In this document: positions 6,072-10,027 of the stretch, piece after piece
Numbering within the stretch: the stretch's first letter is position 1
How the letters are laid out: each line of letters begins with the position of its first letter
Position numbers and translations under genes: made by a program
Notes under the pieces: model-generated
The model's database searches: none
Told to the model about the DNA's origin: nothing
Seen by the model: only the letters and a program-made list of their open reading frames with translations
From: Kiritimatiellia bacterium
Lineage (GTDB): Bacteria; Verrucomicrobiota; Kiritimatiellia; RFP12; DVOR01
Assembly (NCBI GenBank): GCA_017548245.1
Contig: JAFYMU010000135.1
Span: 1 to 10,027, forward strand
DNA: 10,027 bases
Reading direction: 5' to 3'

Positions 6072-8072
6072 CGCTGTCTGCTCCTCATCTGCTTTCGGAC
6101 GCTTGATTTCAGGCTTGATACCTGTCTTAATCAGGCTTTCAATATCACGTCCGTCTGCCGTTTCAACTTCCAATAAATAGTCCACCAGGAGTTCGAGCTT
6201 ATCCTTATTGGCATGGATGAGCTCTTCACCACGCTGATAGGCTTCACGCACCAAACGCGAGACTTCCTCGTCAATCGTTCGGGCGGTCGCCTCAGAATGA
6301 TCCTGCTTACGGCCGATTTCACGACCCAAATAAATCTGCTCTTCGTTGTCACCAAAGGCTTGGAAACCAAAGACATCGCTCATGCCATAGGCGCATACCA
6401 TGCGACGGGCCAAATGGGTGGCCATCTTGATATCCTGCGAAGCCCCAGTCGAACGTTCGCCCGTGTAGCACATCTCGGCGATACGACCTGCCGCCATCAC
6501 GACAAGCATATCCTTCATTTCATTTTCGGTGTGATTGAGCACATCCCGTTCGGGCAAGGTCATCGTTGCACCCAACGCACGGCCGCGGGGGATAATCGTC
6601 ACCTTGTGAAGGGGTTCGGTATGGTCCAACAAGACCTGCGCCAACGCATGACCACCTTCGTGCCACGCCGTAATGCGACGATCCTTGTCCGCCATGGCGT
6701 ACGAACGCCGTTCGCGGCCCCACAGCACCTTATCACGCGCCTCTTCCATATCCACATGCGCCACCGTTTTACGGTTCGCACGCACGGCCAAAAGCGCCGC
6801 TTCATTTAAGAGGTTCGCCAAATCTGCGCCCGAGAAGCCAGGCGTACCACGCGCCACGCGTTCCAAATCCACATCGTCGCCCAACTTCACCTTGTTGGCA
6901 TGCACCTTCAAGATGGCCAAGCGGCCCTCGGTCGTCGGCAAATCAACGACAATCTGGCGGTCAAAACGGCCCGGACGCGTCAATGCCGGGTCCAACACGT
7001 CCACACGGTTGGTCGCCGCCATCACAATCACGCCGCTATTGCCTTCAAAGCCATCCATTTCGACCAACATGGCATTCAACGTCTGCTCACGTTCGTCATG
7101 GCCACCACCGATGCCGGTAAAACGCGTACGGCCAATCGCATCAATTTCGTCAATGAAGAGGATGCACGGCGCATTCTTCTTGGCCTGGGCGAACATATCA
7201 CGCACGCGGCTCGCCCCCACGCCAACAAACATTTCCACGAAGTCCGAACCGCTGATGGTAAAAAACGGTACATTCGCTTCACCCGCGATTGCCTTTGCCA
7301 ACAAGGTCTTACCCGTTCCAGGAGGCCCCATCAAGAGCACCCCCTTCGGCACCTTGCCACCAATCTCTTCAAAACGCTTCGGCGACTTCAAGAAGTCCAC
7401 GATTTCCTGAACCTCTTCCTTCGCCTCATCCACGCCCGCGACATCCGTAAAGCGAATCTTCGCATCTTCCTTGTTCATCATGCGAGCACGCGACTTACCA
7501 AAGGCAAACGGACCTTCGCCCTCACCCTTCATGCGACGCATAAAGAAGACGTAAAAGAGCGCAAAGAAGATCAAAATCGGCAACACGGAGATAAACACCG
7601 TGCCGAACCAATTCGACTTGTTCTGTTGGATCGTGCGAACGCCATAAGCGGCCAACCGATTTTCCACGTTGGTCACATCCAAAACGTTCAACTTAAAGGG
7701 TTTGCCCTTTGCTTGAGAGACTGTGCCATCGGCCGCAGGGGTCGGTTGCCAAACGCCCTGGAGCGAGGTTTCATCCTGCCCCTCGCGCACCAACATGACC
7801 TCAGCCAACGCCGCATTACCCTTGACTTCGCCCGCGTCATTCTTCACCACACCCTGTTCGACACGCTGCCAGAATTCCAACTGTGACAACGCCGCCTCTT
7901 CGTGGGTCAGCGAAATCCCCTCCGCGCCGCTCTTGAAGAGCGCCACCAACGAGAAAATGAAGACAACGAGCAAGACCCACACCATCAGCGGCGCACGCCA
8001 CTGCGGTTTCTTATTGGGGTTCTTCGGATCTTGCGACGGTTTCTCTGCAGACGGTTGTTCGTTTTTCGACAT
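5352..8072 (-). CDS. ftsH-cmk: FtsH zinc metalloprotease fused to CMP kinase
   Basis: One uninterrupted 906-residue frame. Residues 1-27 are a polar lysine-rich cytosolic segment; transmembrane helices lie at about 28-46 and 155-178 with a periplasmic domain between. The AAA+ module has Walker A G-P-P-G-T-G-K-T (249-256), pore loop F-V-G, Walker B I-L-F-I-D-E-I-D (304-311) and the second region of homology A-A-T-N-R to R-F-D-R (352-372). The zinc protease has H-E-G-G-H (471-475) and the third ligand D547 in G-A-S-Q-D. After L-I-K-T-G (about 650) a short charged linker leads to a complete cytidylate kinase with G-P-S-G-A-G-K-S (682-689), D-S-G-A-L-Y-R (705-711), G-R-D-I (800-803) and the lid R-D-K-I-D-S-S-R. 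FtsH degrades misfolded membrane proteins; Cmk phosphorylates CMP and dCMP. The ATG at 8072 follows AAAGGAG (8078-8084), 5 nt away, and lies 1 nt after the glycosyltransferase stop; a longer frame back to 8153 lacks such a site. FtsH and Cmk are normally separate proteins. Confidence 0.9.
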   Translation of the reverse strand: MSKNEQPSAEKPSQDPKNPNKKPQWRAPLMVWVLLVVFIFSLVALFKSGAEGISLTHEEAALSQLEFWQRVEQGVVKNDAGEVKGNAALAEVMLVREGQDETSLQGVWQPTPAADGTVSQAKGKPFKLNVLDVTNVENRLAAYGVRTIQQNKSNWFGTVFISVLPILIFFALFYVFFMRRMKGEGEGPFAFGKSRARMMNKEDAKIRFTDVAGVDEAKEEVQEIVDFLKSPKRFEEIGGKVPKGVLLMGPPGTGKTLLAKAIAGEANVPFFTISGSDFVEMFVGVGASRVRDMFAQAKKNAPCILFIDEIDAIGRTRFTGIGGGHDEREQTLNAMLVEMDGFEGNSGVIVMAATNRVDVLDPALTRPGRFDRQIVVDLPTTEGRLAILKVHANKVKLGDDVDLERVARGTPGFSGADLANLLNEAALLAVRANRKTVAHVDMEEARDKVLWGRERRSYAMADKDRRITAWHEGGHALAQVLLDHTEPLHKVTIIPRGRALGATMTLPERDVLNHTENEMKDMLVVMAAGRIAEMCYTGERSTGASQDIKMATHLARRMVCAYGMSDVFGFQAFGDNEEQIYLGREIGRKQDHSEATARTIDEEVSRLVREAYQRGEELIHANKDKLELLVDYLLEVETADGRDIESLIKTGIKPEIKRPKADEEQTAMTNENPLARVIAIDGPSGAGKSSVSKEVGKRLGYLHVDSGALYRIVTWQCLEQGVDTSDPAAVAALAKDLAIDCKAEDGRVVYEVGGIRPDKELREPRINAHASPVATVPEVRAKITSGLRSLTRFGNLIIEGRDITTAVFPDSPARFYLEADPEVRAARRQLEEVQKGIANQDVEAVKASLLARDKIDSSRACAPLRKADGVVAIDSTYLTLEQVVQSVIDALPAEWTAQPETTEETK

Positions 8073-8073
8073 C

Positions 8074-9009
8074 TCAACTCCTTTGAACTTCGCGTCCCTT
8101 TTCTTGCGAGACGAGAATTTCAAACATTTGATCATTTTGTTTTTTGCAGGCACCTAAAATCAATCCCACACCGTAGGATAGCAACCCTGCCATTGCTAAA
8201 AAGCCCGAGAAGTTCAACGTCGGCTGACGCGGCACTTCACCAATCTTAAAGTACTCAATCAAAACGGGGATAAAGAGTGCTGCGGCACAGAGCAACAATA
8301 CCGTTCCCACCGCGCCAAAGAAGAGTTCCGGACGGTAAAAACGGAAGAGGTTGAAGATGGTCTTCAACACGCGAATCCCGTCACGCACCGTGTTCAACTT
8401 CGAAACACTGCCCTCCGGACGATCACGATACTGCACCGGCACCTCAACCAAACTCATACGCTTATCAATCGTATGCAAGGTCATTTCGGTTTCAATCTCA
8501 AAACCTTCTGCCAACACCGGGCAGCTCTTCACAAAGAGACGGCTAAAGGCGCGATAACCCGTCATCACGTCATTCACGCGCTGGCCCCAGAGCAAACGGA
8601 TCAGCGTGCAGACGAGCGTGTTACCAAAATTGTGCCCCGGGCGCTTATTTTCCTGCATGTAGGTCGAAGACAGACGGTCACCATTGACCATATCCGCCTC
8701 ACCCGCCAACACCGGTTGAATCAACTTATGCACCTCATCAGCAGGATACGTATCATCCGAGTCCACCATCACGTAAACATCGGCATCCACCTCTTGGAAC
8801 ATGCGACGCACCACATGGCCCTTACCCTGCTGCGGCACACGACGCACCTGCGCACCAGCCGATGCCGCCAAATCGGCAGAACCATCCGAACTGTTATTGT
8901 CATACACCCAAATCTCAGCCTCCGGCAATTCCTTGCGGAAATCCCGAACAACCTTTTCAATCGTAAGTGCTTCATTGTAACAAGGCAATAAGATGGCAAC
9001 TTTCGGCAT
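8074..9009 (-). CDS. Family 2 glycosyltransferase, polyprenyl-phosphate type
   Basis: A 311-residue membrane-anchored GT2 enzyme of the DPM1/GtrB-like group, which moves a sugar from a nucleotide donor to a polyprenyl phosphate for use in envelope glycans or protein glycosylation. The GT-A domain shows L-P-C-Y-N-E (8-13), D-N-N-S-S-D-G-S (37-44), the metal-binding D-S-D-D-T-Y (83-88), D-V-M-T-G-Y-R-A-F-S-R (147-157) and E-G-F-E-I-E-T-E (168-175), then R-P-E-G-S-V-S-K. Two transmembrane helices follow at about 231-253 and 267-287, like GtrB-type proteins. The sugar is unknown. I chose the ATG at 9009 because AAGGAG (9017-9022) is 7 nt upstream and the likely -10 (9038-9043) lies between this start and the longest open frame (9117). 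It is the first gene of the operon and its TGA is 1 nt from the ftsH start. Confidence 0.92.
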   Translation of the reverse strand: MPKVAILLPCYNEALTIEKVVRDFRKELPEAEIWVYDNNSSDGSADLAASAGAQVRRVPQQGKGHVVRRMFQEVDADVYVMVDSDDTYPADEVHKLIQPVLAGEADMVNGDRLSSTYMQENKRPGHNFGNTLVCTLIRLLWGQRVNDVMTGYRAFSRLFVKSCPVLAEGFEIETEMTLHTIDKRMSLVEVPVQYRDRPEGSVSKLNTVRDGIRVLKTIFNLFRFYRPELFFGAVGTVLLLCAAALFIPVLIEYFKIGEVPRQPTLNFSGFLAMAGLLSYGVGLILGACKKQNDQMFEILVSQEKGREVQRS

Positions 9010-9037
9010 AGTCATACTCCTTAACGAATTAGTCGGC

Positions 9038-9046
9038 ATTATACCA
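9038..9046 (-). promoter_or_regulatory. Operon promoter (extended -10)
   Basis: On the minus strand TGGTATAAT combines a TGn extension with a perfect TATAAT hexamer (9038-9043). At 17-nt spacing the -35 position is GCATTT, a poor match, which is common for extended -10 promoters. The predicted start near 9031 gives a leader of about 20 nt with AAGGAG. A second AT-rich element, TATAAA at 9074-9079, has no -35 at a proper distance. This promoter probably drives all seven genes from the glycosyltransferase to nadK. Confidence 0.6.
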
Positions 9047-9157
9047 TAAACCACGCCCCAAAATGCACCCTTATTTATACTAAATAAAATACGCGCAACC
9101 CCACGCCATCGATACACCCCACCACAAAATGCCCAAAATCCCCATTTTTCCCTTTTT

Positions 9158-9380
9158 CAAAAGCGCCTGTTTTGCCCTCGCAAAAGCGCCTCGATTGATG
9201 ATCAAAAGCGCCTCGATTGCAAGTCAATCGAGCCTCGATTCAACCCCCAAAACAAGCGCTTTTCAATCGCAGTGGAATAGCCCTTTCAAAAGCACTGCTT
9301 TTGACCAACGAAAGCACTGCTTTTGACGAGAAAAAGCAGTGCTTTTCAACCCCCAATTCCACTGCTTTTGAAAGCGCCCT
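9158..9380. repeat. Mosaic of short direct and inverted repeats
   Basis: CAAAAGCGCCT occurs three times (9158-9168, 9181-9191, 9203-9213), the last two extended to CAAAAGCGCCTCGATTG with a 22-bp period. TCGATTG (9213-9219) pairs with CAATCGA (9225-9231). Then come three near-identical palindromes built on AAAAGCACTGCTTTT: 9286-9304 (a perfect 19-mer around one central base), 9310-9326 and 9330-9349 (inverted orientation). These are bracketed by GCAGTGGAAT (9269-9278) and its exact inverse complement (9356-9365), whose arms extend imperfectly to 9254 and 9380. This resembles REP/BIME-style intergenic repeat elements in general design, though I do not recognise the family. Confidence 0.75.
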
Positions 9381-9446
9381 TTTGAGGCAATAAAACCCAC
9401 GCGCTGCGACTTCCGAACGTTAGAGCGTAGCACGCTTGAGCGCTTT

Positions 9447-9560
9447 TTACGGAACTGGCGCGAAGCAGGTTTTGCCATTAACGCGTTGCGTCACCCAACC
9501 CTTCCGTTTTTTTCCCCAAACGCAATCGGCGCATTCGTGTAGCGCACAGAGGCGCATCAT
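9447..9560 (-). CDS. Possible 37-residue cysteine-containing small protein
   Basis: A short frame beginning ATG-ATG at 9560 encodes M-M-R-L-C-A-L-H-E-C-A-D-C-V-W-G, then a basic stretch, then G-K-T-C-F-A-P-V-P and TAA. The cysteines at 5, 10, 13 and 32 could bind a metal, but the pattern matches no family I can name. AAGGAGG (9575-9581) lies about 14 nt upstream, longer than optimal. The region between folds into a hairpin (GTGTATAGCGC with GCGCTACAC, 9537-9572) that puts the two ATG codons in its loop. A possible extended -10 (TGCTATCCT, 9584-9592) with TTGCGG at 17 nt lies upstream, but its transcript would start inside or next to the ribosome binding site. The frame overlaps another open frame in a different phase (up to 9478). 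It could be chance. Confidence 0.3.
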   Translation of the reverse strand: MMRLCALHECADCVWGKKRKGWVTQRVNGKTCFAPVP

Positions 9561-9581
9561 CGCGCTATACACACCCTCCTT

Positions 9582-9665
9582 TTAGGATAGCAGATTTCTT
9601 TCAATTCCGCAAATTTCACTTCCCGTCTGCGCTGCCAATTCAAGCGAGCAAAGGGCGATTTTCAT
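9582..9665 (-). CDS. Possible 27-residue leader-like peptide
   Basis: A minus-strand frame starts ATG at 9665, M-K-I-A-L-C-S-L-E-L-A-A, and ends TAA at 9582, one base before the AAGGAGG of the next small frame (9447-9560). GAGG lies about 10 nt upstream of the ATG. The arrangement, one tiny frame ending at the ribosome binding site of the next, is what translational coupling or a leader peptide would look like. The length is close to what random sequence gives, and no family is recognised, so confidence is low. Confidence 0.18.
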   Translation of the reverse strand: MKIALCSLELAAQTGSEICGIERNLLS

Positions 9666-9755
9666 CAAAAAGTAACCTCTTTTGCGGGAAAACTCAACCC
9701 ACTTTGCACTTCAATATAACCACTGTTGATCCTCAATGTAAGTTGAGTTGTTCCA

Positions 9756-9772
9756 CAACATAACTTATGTTG
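9756..9772. repeat. Perfect odd-length palindrome
   Basis: CAACATAACTTATGTTG has two exact 8-bp arms around one central C. It sits next to CTCAA/TTGAG (9732-9736, 9743-9747) and within 10 nt of the right arm of AACTCAAC/GTTGAGTT (9691-9698, 9742-9749). Symmetry of this type suits a dimeric DNA-binding protein better than an RNA hairpin. Confidence 0.5.
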
Positions 9773-9791
9773 CCCCAAAAGTGAGCTTTAC

Positions 9792-9815
9792 AGCGCCTCA
9801 CACGTGACGCTTTTT
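9792..9815 (+). terminator. Terminator-like hairpin on the plus strand
   Basis: AGCG (9792-9795) pairs with CGCT (9808-9811) and TCAC (9798-9801) with GTGA (9804-9807) around a 2-nt centre, with a CC bulge, followed by five T residues (9811-9815). No plus-strand gene is seen just upstream, so if functional it would end a small RNA or read-through transcript. The 2-nt centre is too tight for a normal RNA loop, so some inner pairs would open. Confidence 0.3.
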
Positions 9816-9884
9816 CACCAAGGAAGCGACTGTAGACGACTTGGCAACGGGCATTTTTTGAGATAAGTCATTGCTTTACAGCAC

Positions 9885-9899
9885 GTTATTTGAAATAAC
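9885..9899. repeat. Perfect odd-length palindrome
   Basis: GTTATTTGAAATAAC has exact 7-bp arms around one central G, in AT-rich DNA 3 nt after a GCTTTACAGC repeat. The same design as the palindrome at 9756-9772 but a different sequence. It could be a regulator site for a gene beyond the right edge. Confidence 0.45.
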
Positions 9900-10027
9900 A
9901 AAAGATGAGCAAAACAGCCCTAAAAGGGCCCTAAAGCGTGCTCAAAAGGGGGTTATAAGAAAAATTTTCATTTGGGCGATTTTCCCCTGAAAAAGTGCGC
10001 GAACCTCCCCTTTCTGCGTCAACCTCA

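Larger units (their letters stand above)
9120..10027. other. Gene-poor, palindrome-rich intergenic region
   Basis: About 900 bases with no open frame that looks like a conserved protein. The left part (9158-9380) is a repeat mosaic; the right part has several perfect odd-length palindromes (9756-9772, 9885-9899), a terminator-like hairpin (9792-9815), 10-bp direct repeats of GCTTTACAGC (9785-9794, 9873-9882) and 11-bp repeats of GGGCGATTTTC (9653-9663, 9974-9984). The base composition is more AT-rich than the operon. Two tiny minus-strand frames (9447-9560, 9582-9665) are the only coding candidates I would keep. No tRNA T-loop signature is seen. Confidence 0.6.

Noticed and set aside
8073..8153. 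A 27-codon upstream extension of FtsH starting at 8153.
   Set aside because: It would overlap the glycosyltransferase by 80 nt and lacks a ribosome binding site, whereas the ATG at 8072 has AAAGGAG at ideal spacing.
9010..9117. A 36-codon upstream extension of the glycosyltransferase.
   Set aside because: The likely promoter -10 lies inside it and the GT2 fold begins at M-P-K-V-A-I-L-L-P, just after the ATG at 9009 with AAGGAG.
9129..9326. A 65-codon plus-strand frame through the repeat mosaic.
   Set aside because: No ribosome binding site, and its K-S-A and K-H-C-F repeats merely reflect the short DNA repeats.
9158..9380. CRISPR-like array.
   Set aside because: The repeats are 11-19 bp, partly palindromic, irregularly spaced and in mixed orientation with no uniform 30-40 bp spacers, and no cas gene is present.
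9263..9478. A 71-codon minus-strand frame with repeated K-S-T-A-F and Q-K-Q-C-F words.
   Set aside because: The repetitive words are translations of the DNA palindromes, there is no ribosome binding site close to its ATG, and the other half is an unremarkable basic stretch. Probably spurious.
9690..9960. Possible replication origin, because of AT-rich DNA and a TGTTCCACA sequence resembling a DnaA box.
   Set aside because: Only one two-mismatch box was seen, with no dnaA, dnaN or gidA nearby.

Overview
The window is a compact bacterial chromosome segment. Almost all of it is one minus-strand gene run of housekeeping genes, flanked on the left by two small genes around a divergent promoter region and on the right by about 0.9 kb of gene-poor, palindrome-rich DNA. 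Strong AAGGAG-type ribosome binding sites, an exported TPR protein and a zinc-ribbon protein with an F-D-C-P-x-C motif would fit a Gram-negative member of the PVC group (Verrucomicrobiota such as Kiritimatiellae or Lentisphaeria). That placement is a weak inference, because no marker in the window settles it. I saw no tRNA, rRNA, CRISPR array, transposase or phage gene.

Layout. Positions 1-86 (minus) hold the start of a zinc-ribbon protein that runs off the left edge. Positions 87-238 are a divergent promoter region. Positions 239-595 (plus) encode an ArsC/Spx-family thioredoxin-fold protein. Positions 596-823 contain a nested hairpin and then a strong GC-rich terminator, placed so that it can end both arsC-like transcription (plus) and the long operon (minus). 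From 9009 down to 824 the minus-strand run is: GT2 polyprenyl-phosphate-type glycosyltransferase, FtsH fused in frame to CMP kinase, purN, a 763-residue exported TPR protein, xseB, a YhcH/YiaL-family cupin protein, and nadK. Gaps between these genes run from a 4-nt overlap to 27 nt, so they probably form one operon driven by an extended -10 promoter at 9038-9046.

The products touch nucleotide supply (Cmk, PurN), NADP supply (NadK), DNA repair (XseB), membrane protein quality control (FtsH) and the envelope (GT2, TPR protein). The most notable observation is the FtsH-Cmk fusion. An uninterrupted reading frame joins a complete membrane AAA+ zinc protease to a complete cytidylate kinase, and the junction carries an internal Shine-Dalgarno sequence and ATG. 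The cell may therefore make both a fused and a free kinase, or the fusion may be recent or a sequence artefact.

The right-hand region (9120-10027) has no convincing conventional gene. It carries a mosaic of direct and inverted repeats (9158-9380), several odd-length perfect palindromes, a terminator-like hairpin, and two very small minus-strand reading frames with possible ribosome binding sites.
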